From positions 1,215,509 through 1,279,508 of the forward strand of contig NZ_OCVX01000003.1 in NCBI RefSeq assembly GCF_900232995.1: DNA of 64,000 nt. Reading direction: 5' to 3'. Each line of letters opens with the position of its first letter. Positions within the stretch are counted from its first letter, which is position 1. The notes beneath the pieces were generated by a model, which worked only from the letters and a program-made list of their open reading frames with translations, was not told the DNA's origin and made no database searches. This document shows positions 38,201 to 46,078 of this stretch, in pieces. The stretch is from Mycobacterium simulans. GTDB taxonomy: Bacteria; Actinomycetota; Actinomycetes; Mycobacteriales; Mycobacteriaceae. The translations under genes and the position numbers were made by a program.

Positions 38201-38934
38201 ATCTCCACGGGATCGACGGACAGTTCGCCGGGGACGGCCAGATACACGGCCAGGGTCGCGATCGCGACAACGTTGTTGAGGACGGGTGCCCACGCCGGCG
38301 GCCCGAACACGTTGCGGGTGTTGAGGATCGCCATGAATACCGCGGACAAGCCGTAGGCCAGGACCTGGGGAAGAAGTAGGTACGCGAAAGCGGTGGTTAG
38401 GGGTTCGTTGACTTGGGGGTCGCGGCCCAGCATCAACCGCACCAGCAGCGGCGCGGCCAGTACCGACAGCGCCGTGGCTGCCAGAAGCAGGGTGGTGGCC
38501 AACGTCACCAGCCGGCGCACGAACGCGGCGCCGCGATCGGGGTCGTCCTGCTCGGCGCGGGCGAGCACCGGGACGAAGATCGCGGTAAACGTCGCCTCCA
38601 GCACCAGGGCGGCGACCAGGTTCGGCAGCTGATTGGCCACCGAGAAGGAACTGGCCAACGCCGCACCCAGGATCGCGGCCAGCAGCACAATCCGGGCGAA
38701 CCCGGTGAGCCGGCTGATCAGCGTCGCGAACGCCATGCCCCACGACCGCGACACCAGTGCGGCGTCGGACAGTTCAGGCTTGCGTTGGGGTGGCTGTTGT
38801 GGTGTCCATCCCGGGCGGGGCGGCATGCCCGGCGGCGGGACGGGGCCTCGTGGCTGGGAGTACGGGTGTGCCGGTGGCTGTGCGTGTCCGGGACGCTGCG
38901 GCGTTGGCTGCACCCGCCGCGGGGCGGGTCTCAT
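35290..38934 (-). CDS. murJ: Lipid II flippase MurJ (MviN) fused to a pseudokinase domain
   Basis: A 1214-residue fusion. A Pro-rich N-terminus precedes the MurJ membrane domain (about residues 60-570, roughly 14 helices), which exports lipid II. A cytoplasmic pseudokinase follows (about 735-950): the VAIK Lys is Thr (VALTF), the HRD Asp is missing and DFG is replaced. Then comes one membrane helix (about 1000-1020) and an extracytoplasmic beta-rich domain. In M. tuberculosis PknB phosphorylates the pseudokinase and FhaA binds it. The ATG at 38934 overlaps the upstream stop (ATGA), which settles the start. Confidence 0.95.
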   Translation of the reverse strand: MRPAPRRVQPTPQRPGHAQPPAHPYSQPRGPVPPPGMPPRPGWTPQQPPQRKPELSDAALVSRSWGMAFATLISRLTGFARIVLLAAILGAALASSFSVANQLPNLVAALVLEATFTAIFVPVLARAEQDDPDRGAAFVRRLVTLATTLLLAATALSVLAAPLLVRLMLGRDPQVNEPLTTAFAYLLLPQVLAYGLSAVFMAILNTRNVFGPPAWAPVLNNVVAIATLAVYLAVPGELSVDPVEMGNAKLLVLGIGTTLGVFAQTGVLLVAIGRQHISLRPLWGIDQRLKRFGAMAAAMVLYVLISQLGLVVGNQIASTAAASGPAIYNYTWLVLMLPFGMIGVTVLTVVMPRLSRNAAADDTPAVLADLSLATRLTMITLIPTVALMTVGGRAIGSALFAYGHFGDVDAGYLGAAIALSAFTLIPYALVLLQLRVFYAREQPWTPIVIIVVITAVKIIGSVLAPHLTDDRELVAGYLGLANGLGFLAGAIVGYVLLRRALRPRGGQLVGVSEVRTVLVATAASLLAGLIAYVADRLLGLDKLTAHGGGVGSLLRLVVLVLIMLPILATVMLRAQVPEARAALAAIKRRIGGRRGPSKPAGPDGSSRRSPVTYPEQRNSSLPGANAVHEPIRRRPPAARAGIAKGPEVTDRPSDSASSHSGSGTERPVADDFQPDIPADLDRGPGSAPRQPDQRNGDRVPAPRGPIPFDAPRERAPEPSGPHDDVHLVPGARIANGRYRLLISHGGTPPLQFWQALDTALDRQVALTFVDPKGTLPDDVLQEILSRTLRLSRIDKPGIARVLDVVHTGSGGLVVAEWVRGGSLQEVADTSPSPVGAIRAMQSLAAAADAAHRAGVALSIDHPSRVRVSIDGDVVLAYPATMPDANPQDDIRGIGASLYALLVNRWPLPESGTRSGLAPAERDAAGNPVEPTIVDRDIPFQISAVAVRSVQEDGGIRSASTLLNLLQQATAVADRTEVLGPIDELPAPATPREPSVRGAGPFGNRRRNLIIGITAAASVILVALLVLASVLNRMFDLGNGINKDQLGLNAPTSSTSASPEGSAPAGSTVKPTKATVFSPDGEADNPSEASQAIDGNPGSAWHTDIYTDAVPFPGFKNGVGLMLQLPKPTVVGAVNLNVSSTGTKVEIRSSSSPTPSKLSDTTVLTPATALKPGRNTIAVKTSSPTSNLLVWISTLGTTDGKSRADISELTIQAAS

Positions 38935-41324
38935 CCCCTGTGCTCTTCGTCGACGCGCCGTTCTACCGGCCGGCGCTGCTCGGCGTGCCTGGCGTGGGGC
39001 GGGTCGGGGCGGTCCAGGTCGGCACGGTCGGGTTGGCCCCGGAACCGGTGCCACAGCCGTCGTCCCGCCAGCGCCACCAACACCGCGGCCGCAGTCAGCG
39101 TGATCGCGAACAGCACCTTGCCGTAGGCATTGGAGTGCACCGACAACCGCACCGGCGCACCCAGCGCCGTGCCGTCGGGCGTCTTCAGCGACACGTCGAT
39201 GGCCACCCGCTGGGTGAAGTTCACTTCGACCGGCACCCGCAGCGGCAGATATCCCGGCGGCAACTCGATCTGACCGACGTCGGTGACTGACATCCCAGGC
39301 GGCGCGTCGACCTGCAGCCTGACCCGAATCGGAACGGCAAGCCCATTGTGCAACGCCAGCGGCAATGGACTGTGCTCGGTGGCCAGGGTGTAGGAGCCGC
39401 CCGGGTTGACGATCGTCACCGCACCGAAAAAGTCATCGATCGTCGTGCCGACGACCGACAGTCGCTGCTGGGCCAGCCCGTTGCGGGTATCGGGCGGCAA
39501 CGATTGGCTCAAGGCGCGCAGCATGTCCTCACGTAGGGGCGCGGTGTACTGCACTCCCGTCAGCCCGGTTCGGTCATCGGTGGTCAGGGCGGATGTCAGT
39601 TTCCACAGCCGGCCATTCTGGTCGGCGATCTGGGCGGTGATGTCGTCGTTGAAGCGACCCCGCACGGCGTCGTAGGCGCCGGGCGGCGCGGGTGGTTCGG
39701 TGTGGGTCGCGGCGTCGGCGATCACCGCCGGTAGCGGGCGCGGCACCGCCATGCCGGATCGGATGGGGGTAGCCAGCGCGGTCAGGATCACCTGTGCGTC
39801 GTCGCTCTGCAGATTCCACGACGCCGGCGGAACCAGAATCTGGGTGCGGGGAGCCGCTTCCGGCGCCAAGCCGCGCCACAGCATGGCTCCTATGGCGTCC
39901 TGACGACGAGCGGTGGCCGAATCATGGGTGATCCGGACCGACAGCGAGGAGTCGAGATAGGTGGGAACGATCGGGTTGGTTCCCGCCCCGGCCAGCGCCG
40001 CGCCGACGGCGGGGTCGAACGGCACACCGACCACCTGCGTCGATAACCGCCGGGGCGAGGTATCGGCACTGCCGGGCCGGCCATCGGCGGAATCCTGGGC
40101 AGAGACATTGGCGGCCGCGATCGCGACCATGCTGTCGCCTGCGCTGAGCAGGTTGACGGCGCGGCCGGTCAAGGGACCATCGGGCACCAGGGTTGCGCCG
40201 CGCGTGGAGGTGACGTCCAGGATGCGGTCGACGATGTCGCCGGTACTGATGGTGGCGATCGAGCTCAGCCGGGGATCGTTGACGCGCTGCAAGGCATCCA
40301 GATCGGCTTGCGCGTAGGGCAACGGAGCCACGCAGGTCCGGTGGGCCAGCGCGCGCAACCGGTTGAGCCAGCTGGTCGCCGCGGCCTGGCCGGTGCCGGG
40401 GTGGGTTGGGGTGCCCGGAAGTTGAGCGGGGCCGTCGGGGGAGTGGGACACCACGTAGCCGGCGGTCATCGCGTTGACCGTAACGAGCAGATCCGGATCG
40501 ATCGCCAGGCACAGCGCCCGCCCGACGGCGCCGTCCGGGTCCACATCGCGGCTGGTCGCGAGTTCGGCGGCGGCGAGAAGGATGTCCAGGCGGCCGCCAT
40601 TGGCCAGCGAGGTGGCCAAGTCGTCATCGACCAATCGCACCGGAATGGTGCCGCCGGGTACGCCGGGGGCCAACCTGGGCCGATCGGCCAGCGGCCACAG
40701 CATGGTGACCCACACAGGCTTCGTCGTCTCGGGCGCCACCACGGAGTCGAAGTCGCCGGCCCGGTCGGGTGGCACCCCAACCACCGGCAGCAGGAACCGC
40801 GCGTTGTCGAGTCGGGCTGGGGCACCGTAGTCCGGCGTCCCGTTGACGTTGACCAGGACCGGGAAGATTCCCGGCTGGTCGATGGCTAACGACGGCTTGG
40901 TCAGGGAGCGCAGCGGGGCCGACAGGGTAAAGCCGGCCCCTTGCCCGCGCTGCAGTTCGGGGGCGACGGTGAGGAAGTCCGCGGCCGGCTCGTATTGGTC
41001 GGTGCTGCCGTCGAGCGAGGTACGCAAGCCGGCTGACGATGTGACGGCCGGCGCGTGCTCCAGCCGAACCATCACGTCTTTGACTGGGCGGTCACCGATA
41101 TTGGTCACCATGCCGCTGACGGTGACGACGGGTTCGCTGGTGGTGGTGACCACGTCCGGGGTCACCTGGTCGATTCGGACCTGGACAAAAGGCGTCGGGC
41201 TGGGCTCGCCGGCGGTCGCGCGCGGCGCGGCGGGTCCGGTGAGTACCACCGAAAACCCGGCCAGGACGCCGATCACTGCGGCCAACCGCAACAACCTGGC
41301 CCACAGAAGTCGCGCCCCGGTCAC
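38931..41324 (-). CDS. Large secreted/membrane-anchored protein (Rv3909-like)
   Basis: A 797-residue protein with an N-terminal signal sequence (about residues 8-33), a long extracytoplasmic region and one C-terminal membrane helix (about 735-757) followed by a charged cytoplasmic tail. Beta-sandwich-like segments flank the ends. It belongs to the DUF6049-type family found beside murJ in actinobacteria. The GTG start overlaps the mutT4 stop and its stop overlaps the murJ start, so all three are coupled. Function unknown; a role in envelope assembly is inferred from context. Confidence 0.88.
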   Translation of the reverse strand: MTGARLLWARLLRLAAVIGVLAGFSVVLTGPAAPRATAGEPSPTPFVQVRIDQVTPDVVTTTSEPVVTVSGMVTNIGDRPVKDVMVRLEHAPAVTSSAGLRTSLDGSTDQYEPAADFLTVAPELQRGQGAGFTLSAPLRSLTKPSLAIDQPGIFPVLVNVNGTPDYGAPARLDNARFLLPVVGVPPDRAGDFDSVVAPETTKPVWVTMLWPLADRPRLAPGVPGGTIPVRLVDDDLATSLANGGRLDILLAAAELATSRDVDPDGAVGRALCLAIDPDLLVTVNAMTAGYVVSHSPDGPAQLPGTPTHPGTGQAAATSWLNRLRALAHRTCVAPLPYAQADLDALQRVNDPRLSSIATISTGDIVDRILDVTSTRGATLVPDGPLTGRAVNLLSAGDSMVAIAAANVSAQDSADGRPGSADTSPRRLSTQVVGVPFDPAVGAALAGAGTNPIVPTYLDSSLSVRITHDSATARRQDAIGAMLWRGLAPEAAPRTQILVPPASWNLQSDDAQVILTALATPIRSGMAVPRPLPAVIADAATHTEPPAPPGAYDAVRGRFNDDITAQIADQNGRLWKLTSALTTDDRTGLTGVQYTAPLREDMLRALSQSLPPDTRNGLAQQRLSVVGTTIDDFFGAVTIVNPGGSYTLATEHSPLPLALHNGLAVPIRVRLQVDAPPGMSVTDVGQIELPPGYLPLRVPVEVNFTQRVAIDVSLKTPDGTALGAPVRLSVHSNAYGKVLFAITLTAAAVLVALAGRRLWHRFRGQPDRADLDRPDPPHARHAEQRRPVERRVDEEHRG

Positions 41325-42076
41325 GACCCCGGCCCGTGACCGTTCTTCCGGCCGGCTGCGGATCCGTCGGCGTGACGGGTGCGCGAATGCGTTTGTGGCC
41401 GCCGCCGCGGCGAGCTGGGCGGTAGCGGCGGAAGGGCGGCCGGGCCGTCGCTCTGCAGCTTGTCGATCAGTTCGTCGGCCACTTCCGCTAAGCGGCGTTC
41501 ATCGGCGTAGGCCAGCCGGGACGGTAGTTCCCGTATCGGGACCCACGCCACCTCGGCGACCTCGACATCTTCGTCGGACAGTTCACCGCCCAAGAACCGC
41601 ATCAAATAGTGGTGCACCGTCTTGTGCACCCGCCGGCCATCGGTGACGAACCAGTAGTCGATGCGTCCCAGCGCGGCAAGGACGCTCCCGCGAATTCCCG
41701 TCTCCTCGGCAACCTCGCGAATGGCGGTCTGCTCAGCGGTCTCGCCAAGCTCGATGTGGCCCTTGGGCAGTGACCACAACATCCGCCCGCGTCGGTCGAC
41801 GCGCCCGATCAGCGCCGCGACCTGCGCGTCCCGGGGCCCGTCGATACCGTCGATGACCAGCCCCCCAGCCGAAGTCTCGTGGACGGTGCGCATCCGGTCC
41901 GGACCGCGGCGGGAACTGGGCCGGCGCGGTTTCGCATTTGCTGGAGGCGGAGCTGGGGTCGGGGCGGCGTCGCCGACCGGGTGACCGTCCGTATGATTTT
42001 GGGCTGAATTCGCACCGCCACGACCGCGGCGCCGGTTCCGGCGTCGACGTGGTTTAGCTTGTTCGCCGTCGGACAC
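41321..42076 (-). CDS. mutT4: Nudix hydrolase MutT4
   Basis: A 251-residue protein with an Arg/Pro-rich N-terminal extension and a Nudix domain carrying the box [23 protein letters not shown], which fits GX5EX7REUXEEXGU and binds Mg2+. A second disordered basic tail follows. Family members hydrolyse oxidised or other nucleoside diphosphate derivatives; the substrate cannot be read from sequence. It is the first gene of the mutT4-Rv3909-murJ-sigM series. Confidence 0.92.
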   Translation of the reverse strand: MSDGEQAKPRRRRNRRRGRGGANSAQNHTDGHPVGDAAPTPAPPPANAKPRRPSSRRGPDRMRTVHETSAGGLVIDGIDGPRDAQVAALIGRVDRRGRMLWSLPKGHIELGETAEQTAIREVAEETGIRGSVLAALGRIDYWFVTDGRRVHKTVHHYLMRFLGGELSDEDVEVAEVAWVPIRELPSRLAYADERRLAEVADELIDKLQSDGPAALPPLPPSSPRRRPQTHSRTRHADGSAAGRKNGHGPGS

Positions 42077-42186
42077 TCAAGCGATATTAGCTGGCACGGG
42101 CGGGTCTTCCTGATGTACTCGCCGGTCGCGGGATGCGCGACGGGTGCGGAGTGCCCAATTCTGGTGCTTATCGATGGGCCTCCGGC

Positions 42187-42606
42187 TTACGCCAACGCGG
42201 CGGTGTCCTCGATGATCCCACACACGGTGATGGGCTGCTCGTCGGTACAGTCCGCGGCGCGCTGTCTGGTTTGGACCAGCGTTTCGCGCAGCGCGAGCAG
42301 CTCGGCCACGGTGTTGTCGAGCTCGGCGATGCGGGCGTCGAGCAGGTCGCGGACGGTGGCGCACGGCGCGATGCCATCGTTGCGGGTCGCGAGGATCCTG
42401 CGAATGTCGTCGAGGTGCAGGCCTAGGGCACGCGCACGGCGGATGAAGGTCAGCAGGTCGACGTCGCATTTGTCGTAAAGCCGGTAGCCGTTGACCGTCC
42501 GCGTGGCCGCGGGCAGTAGGCCCTTGGCCTCGTACACCCGTACCGCCTTGCGAGTGACGCCCGCGGCCCGGGCAGCCGCTCCGATGGTCAAACCCGGTTG
42601 CGTCAT
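42187..42606 (-). CDS. MerR-family metal-responsive transcriptional regulator
   Basis: A 139-residue MerR-family activator. The N-terminal winged HTH is clear (LTIGAAARAAGVTRKAVRVYE...LLPAATRTVNGYRLYD). Cys82 sits at the start of the dimer helix, the position of MerR Cys82/ZntR Cys79, and Cys120 and Cys129 form a C-x8-C loop spaced as MerR Cys117/Cys126. This set marks sensors of divalent metals rather than the Cu(I) class, which has Ser at position 77-79. GGAGG lies 8 bases before the ATG at 42606. Divergent from the metallothionein-like gene, its likely target. Confidence 0.92.
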   Translation of the reverse strand: MTQPGLTIGAAARAAGVTRKAVRVYEAKGLLPAATRTVNGYRLYDKCDVDLLTFIRRARALGLHLDDIRRILATRNDGIAPCATVRDLLDARIAELDNTVAELLALRETLVQTRQRAADCTDEQPITVCGIIEDTAALA

Positions 42607-42631
42607 TGCTGACACCTCCTCGCACCCATTG

Positions 42632-42663
42632 TTGACCTTGCCCCCGGGGGCAGGTTCTAGCGT
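42632..42663 (+). promoter_or_regulatory. MerR-type promoter/operator upstream of the metallothionein-like gene
   Basis: TTGACC (42632-42637) and TAGCGT (42658-42663) are separated by 20 bases, the over-long spacer typical of MerR-controlled promoters. The spacer holds a near-perfect palindrome centred at 42645/42646: CCTTGCCCCC / GGGGGCAGG. It drives the plus strand toward the Cys-rich gene and is 26 bases from the regulator's start codon, so autoregulation is likely. Confidence 0.75.
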
Positions 42664-42706
42664 CGCCGATATACCGAGCACGACACAACGGAGAGAGGGG
42701 TCCGCG

Positions 42707-42862
42707 ATGGCGCTACAGGAAGGTGATGTCTTCACCTGCGCGAACGCAAACTGTGGATGCGAGGTGACGGTGACCAAGGGCGCATCCTCGACGTGCGACT
42801 GCGCGTGCGACAACGCCCCGACTTGCTGCTGCGGGGTAGCCCTGGTCAAAAAGACCGGGTGA
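42707..42862 (+). CDS. Metallothionein-like small Cys-rich protein
   Basis: A 51-residue protein with nine Cys (11, 16, 18, 30, 32, 34, 40, 41, 42), clustered as C-x4-CGC and CDCAC...CCC, and no His. The CGC and clustered Cys pattern recalls actinobacterial metallothioneins such as MymT of M. tuberculosis (53 residues), but overall similarity is low. It probably sequesters a soft metal such as Cu(I), Zn, Cd or Hg in the cytoplasm. GGAGAG precedes the ATG. It lies behind a MerR-type promoter divergent from the regulator gene. Confidence 0.88.
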   Translation: MALQEGDVFTCANANCGCEVTVTKGASSTCDCACDNAPTCCCGVALVKKTG

Positions 42863-42975
42863 GCCGGGTTGAGTGTGCGTCTAGGGCTTCCAGCGTGATT
42901 CGAGGGCGACGGATCGCCGAAACGCCCGCCCTGGACGCCCACTCAAAGCCGTGAACGCACACTCGATTCAGAGCC

Positions 42976-43096
42976 GCATCGTCGCCCGACGGGGCTTGAT
43001 TGTCGGGCTCCTCAGCGGGCCGTCCCGGCCCGCATCGTCGCCCGACGGGGCTTGATTGTCGGGCTCCTCAGCGGGCCGTCCCGGCCCGCATCGTCG
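42976..43096. repeat. Tandem repeat, two 56-bp units plus a partial third
   Basis: A 56-base unit starting GCATCGTCGCCCGAC occurs at 42976-43031 and 43032-43087, with a truncated third beginning at 43088 that breaks off shortly before the pcnA start. Each unit can fold into two hairpins: GCCCGAC/GTCGGGC around an 11-base loop, and GCGGGCC/GGCCCGC around GTCCC. It looks like a mycobacterial VNTR and may also act as a terminator for the metallothionein-like gene. It does not code and has no CRISPR-like spacers. Confidence 0.9.
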
Positions 43097-43116
43097 CCCG
43101 ACTAGGCTGATCGAAC

Positions 43117-44559
43117 GTGGCCGAACCCGCCCAAGACGCTGACCTGCTGACCGCCGCCGCGGTCACCCTGCATCAGCATGTCACTTTGCTGCGAGAACTC
43201 GGGTCGGCATTCGCCGCTGCGGGTCATGAGGTGTACCTGGTCGGCGGTTCGGTCCGCGATGCCGTGCTGGGTCGGTTGAGTCCCGACCTGGACTTCACCA
43301 CCGACGCCCATCCCGAAGAGGTGCAGAAAATCGTGCGGCCGTTCGCCGATGCGGTGTGGGACACCGGCATCGAGTTCGGCACCGTCGGCGTCGGCAAGGG
43401 TGGCCGACGACTGGAGTTCACCACGTTCCGCGCCGACACCTACGACCAGGTGTCGCGTCATCCCGAAGTACGTTTCGGCGACAACCTCGACGGCGACCTA
43501 GTGCGCCGCGACTTCACCGTCAACGCGATGGCCGTTCGGATCACGCAGACCGGACCGGGCGAATTCCTCGATCCGCTAGGGGGTTTGGCCGCGCTGCGAG
43601 CCAGGGTGCTGGACACCCCCGCGGCACCGTCGGTGTCCTTCGGCGACGACCCGTTGCGAATGCTCCGCGCCGCGCGGTTCGTCTCGCAACTCGGGTTCAC
43701 CGTTGCACCGCGGGTGCGGTCGGCAATCGAGGAGATGGCCCCGCAGCTGGCGCGCGTCAGTGCCGAGCGGGTGGCCCTTGAGCTGGACAAGATGCTGCTG
43801 GGCGATGACCCGGTCGCCGGCATCGACTTGCTGGTAGAGACCGGGATGGGTGAGGTGGTGCTGCCCGAGATTGGCGGCATGCGGATGGCCATCGACGAAC
43901 ACCACCAGCACAAGGACGTCTACCAGCATTCGCTGACTGTGCTGCGCCAGGCAATCGCGCTGGAGGATGACGGCCCCGATCTGGTGCTGCGTTGGGCGGC
44001 GCTGCTGCACGACATCGGCAAGCCCGCCACCCGGCGCCACGAGCCCAACGGCGGCGTGAGCTTTCACCACCACGAGGTCGTCGGCGCCAAGATGGTTCGC
44101 AAGCGGTTGCGGGCGCTGAAGTACTCCAAACAGATGGTCGACGACATTTCGCAGCTGGTGTATCTGCATCTGCGGTTCCACGGCTACGGCGACGGGAAGT
44201 GGACCGATTCCGCGGTGCGCCGCTATGTCACCGACGCCGGGCCGCTGTTGCCGCGGCTGCACAAGCTGGTGCGTGCCGATTGCACAACCCGCAACCAGCG
44301 CCGCGCCGCTCGGCTGCGGGGTAACTACGACCGGCTCGAGGAGCGGATTTCCGAACTGGCCGCCCAGGAGGATCTGGACCGGGTGCGCCCCGATCTGGAC
44401 GGCAATCAGATCATGGAGCTGTTGGGGATCCCGGCGGGCCCGCAGGTCGGGGAGGCGTGGCGCTTCCTCAAGGAGTTGCGGTTGGACCGCGGGCCGCTGA
44501 CGCACGATGAAGCGAAGGCCGAGCTGTTGGCCTGGTGGAAGGCCAAGGGGAACCCGTAA
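43117..44559 (+). CDS. pcnA: CCA tRNA nucleotidyltransferase
   Basis: A 480-residue class II nucleotidyltransferase, annotated pcnA in M. tuberculosis but most likely adding CCA to tRNA. The catalytic core is VGGSVRDAVLGRLSPDLDFTTDA, with the two Mg-binding Asp; RRDFTVNAMA and the R-x-L RAARF element follow. A C-terminal HD domain includes LLHDIGKPATR. The neighbouring tRNAs do not encode CCA, so such an enzyme is needed. It starts with GTG. Confidence 0.94.
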   Translation: MAEPAQDADLLTAAAVTLHQHVTLLRELGSAFAAAGHEVYLVGGSVRDAVLGRLSPDLDFTTDAHPEEVQKIVRPFADAVWDTGIEFGTVGVGKGGRRLEFTTFRADTYDQVSRHPEVRFGDNLDGDLVRRDFTVNAMAVRITQTGPGEFLDPLGGLAALRARVLDTPAAPSVSFGDDPLRMLRAARFVSQLGFTVAPRVRSAIEEMAPQLARVSAERVALELDKMLLGDDPVAGIDLLVETGMGEVVLPEIGGMRMAIDEHHQHKDVYQHSLTVLRQAIALEDDGPDLVLRWAALLHDIGKPATRRHEPNGGVSFHHHEVVGAKMVRKRLRALKYSKQMVDDISQLVYLHLRFHGYGDGKWTDSAVRRYVTDAGPLLPRLHKLVRADCTTRNQRRAARLRGNYDRLEERISELAAQEDLDRVRPDLDGNQIMELLGIPAGPQVGEAWRFLKELRLDRGPLTHDEAKAELLAWWKAKGNP

Positions 44560-44583
44560 CGGCGGGGCCGCGTCAGAACTGTC

Positions 44584-45093
44584 GTGGAGTACTGCATGGG
44601 CGCGGACGACGGCACGGCTGCCATCTGGAATCACCCGCCCGACCTCGACCTGAACGGTGACGGCCGGCTCGACGCCGTCGGCCTCGACTTCGATGGCGAC
44701 GGCATGCGAGACGACGCACTGGCGGACTTCGACGGTGACGGTGTGGCCGACCATGCAGTTCTCGACCTCGACAACGACGGCACCCCGGAAAGCTTCTTCA
44801 CCGACGACGGCTCGGGGACGTGGGCGGTTGCCGTCGACCACCGCGGCTCACTGCGGTGGTTCGGGTTAGACGGCATCGAACACACCGGCGGTCCGCTGGT
44901 CGACTTCGACGGTCACGGTCACCCCGACGACCGCCTCCTTGATGCCGACGGCAATGGGGTGGCCGACCGAGTGCTGTGCGCCGGTGAGGAAGGCGTCACC
45001 GGCTACGTCGACACCGACGGCGACGGGCGCTGGAACATACGGTTGACCGACACCGACGGCGACGGCACCGCCGACGGCGCCACCCCGTTGTGA
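44584..45093 (+). CDS. Acidic protein of tandem calcium-binding Asp-rich repeats (Rv3906c-like)
   Basis: A 169-residue, very acidic protein built of about eight DxDGDGxxD-type repeats (for example DLNGDGRLDA, DFDGDGMRDD, DTDGDGRWN). These resemble dockerin/EF-hand or thrombospondin type 3 calcium loops, so it probably binds several Ca2+ ions. No signal peptide is seen. It starts with GTG 25 bases after pcnA and may be co-transcribed. Length and position match Rv3906c. Next to the ESX genes it may be an exported factor, but that is inference. Confidence 0.85.
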   Translation: MEYCMGADDGTAAIWNHPPDLDLNGDGRLDAVGLDFDGDGMRDDALADFDGDGVADHAVLDLDNDGTPESFFTDDGSGTWAVAVDHRGSLRWFGLDGIEHTGGPLVDFDGHGHPDDRLLDADGNGVADRVLCAGEEGVTGYVDTDGDGRWNIRLTDTDGDGTADGATPL

Positions 45094-45329
45094 AGGCCAG
45101 CTAACCTGCGCGGCCGGGTTGTCGCGCCATCAAGACGCGGCCACTCCGCACGCCGAGGCCAGCTTGCTGCTCCACCGTTTGACACACGATCAATTCTCGT
45201 GTGTGCTGAACAGCCTGTTCGGGCCGGGTGTAGCCCTGGGGAGAAGTGAAGTGACAGCTGGTTGTAGCTGTTCTAGTTTTACCCAGATCCCGGTCCGGGA
45301 AGTGCAATTAATTGAGGGAGACGTAAATA
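45094..45329. other. Junction between the Rv3906c-like gene and the ESX-2 remnant
   Basis: This 236-base stretch occupies the place where M. tuberculosis carries about 14 genes (Rv3892c to Rv3905c). It contains an 8-bp hairpin ACACACGA/TCGTGTGT (45182-45204) and a 6-bp inverted repeat ACAGCT/AGCTGT (45254-45271), followed by a purine-rich leader to esxD. No insertion-sequence ends or attachment site are recognised. It probably holds the promoter for the ESX-2 genes. Confidence 0.5.
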
Positions 45330-45656
45330 ATGGCAAATGCGACCGTCGTCACTCCGGAACTGCTGCGGAGCACTCAGCAACGAATTGAAGCGCGATTGCA
45401 GGAGGCTGCTGCGATTGCCAACCAGTACTTGAGTGGCCACGAGAACATCATCAGCGCCACCGGATGGGCCGGCGATGCGGGCACGACGTCTCTCAATACC
45501 GCCGGCCAGATCCACCACGACCTGCAGCAGATCATGACCGGCGGGCAGCGGCTCGCTCATGGGCTTGGCCAGGCTGCGGTGCTGATGGAAAACCACGAAG
45601 CCGACGCCTCCCACAATCTCAACGGTGTCTTCGGCGGTGGCGCCCAGGCCGTCTAG
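45330..45656 (+). CDS. esxD: WXG100-family protein EsxD
   Basis: A 108-residue WXG100 protein with WAG (GWAGDAG) at the turn between two predicted helices. The N-terminal VTPELLRSTQQRIEARLQEA and C-terminal MENHEADASH segments resemble EsxD of ESX-2. Preceded by GAGGGAGA. It is probably an ESX-2 substrate forming a heterodimer with EsxC. The match to esxD rather than another esx gene rests on sequence resemblance and on espG2-eccD2 downstream. Confidence 0.88.
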   Translation: MANATVVTPELLRSTQQRIEARLQEAAAIANQYLSGHENIISATGWAGDAGTTSLNTAGQIHHDLQQIMTGGQRLAHGLGQAAVLMENHEADASHNLNGVFGGGAQAV

Positions 45657-45712
45657 GTCGAGCGCAGCCGTCCTCATCCCAACAGACCTATCCAAGTAAA
45701 GGAACCACTGTC

Positions 45713-46003
45713 ATGGCAGATCAGATTGTGTACAACCACGGCGCCGTCGTCGGCTTCGCCGGCGAAGTCGGGTCGCAGGCGGCGCAGTTGATGGAAATCC
45801 ACAGCGATGTCCTCAACCTCACCCAGGCGCTCGGTGACTTTTTCCAAGGACACGGCGCAACGGCGTTCTTCGATGCGCAACAACAGATGTTGCGTGGGCT
45901 GGAAGACCTGATCCAAACCGTCAGCCGGCACGCCCACACCGTGCACAACGTGGACGAGATGGCTCAGGCGTGTGACGCACAGATGGGCACGTTGTTCGCG
46001 TAA
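45713..46003 (+). CDS. esxC: WXG100-family protein EsxC
   Basis: A 96-residue helical hairpin protein (MADQIVYNHGAVVGFAG...). The turn reads FFQGHGATAFFDAQQQML, so the WXG motif is replaced by a Phe/Gly turn, as in M. tuberculosis EsxC. It follows esxD by 56 bases and presumably pairs with it. A short leader with AAAGGAACC precedes the start. Confidence 0.88.
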   Translation: MADQIVYNHGAVVGFAGEVGSQAAQLMEIHSDVLNLTQALGDFFQGHGATAFFDAQQQMLRGLEDLIQTVSRHAHTVHNVDEMAQACDAQMGTLFA

Positions 46004-46078
46004 CAACTGTGAAGGACTTGTGAAGAGGCTTGGCGGGCGCACGCGGAGCGTGCGCCCCCGGCCTATGTTGAGGGCAAC

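Noticed and set aside
38413..39126. Plus-strand open frame antisense to the murJ 5' end
   Set aside because: Arg/Gln/His-rich composition typical of antisense GC-rich shadows; the minus-strand murJ and Rv3909-like genes are well supported.
42976..43096. CRISPR-like array
   Set aside because: The 56-bp units are directly adjacent without unique spacers and no cas genes are present; it is a tandem repeat.
45119..45388. Short open frame upstream of and overlapping esxD
   Set aside because: No family match and it overlaps the well-supported esxD start; at most a remnant of a deleted gene.
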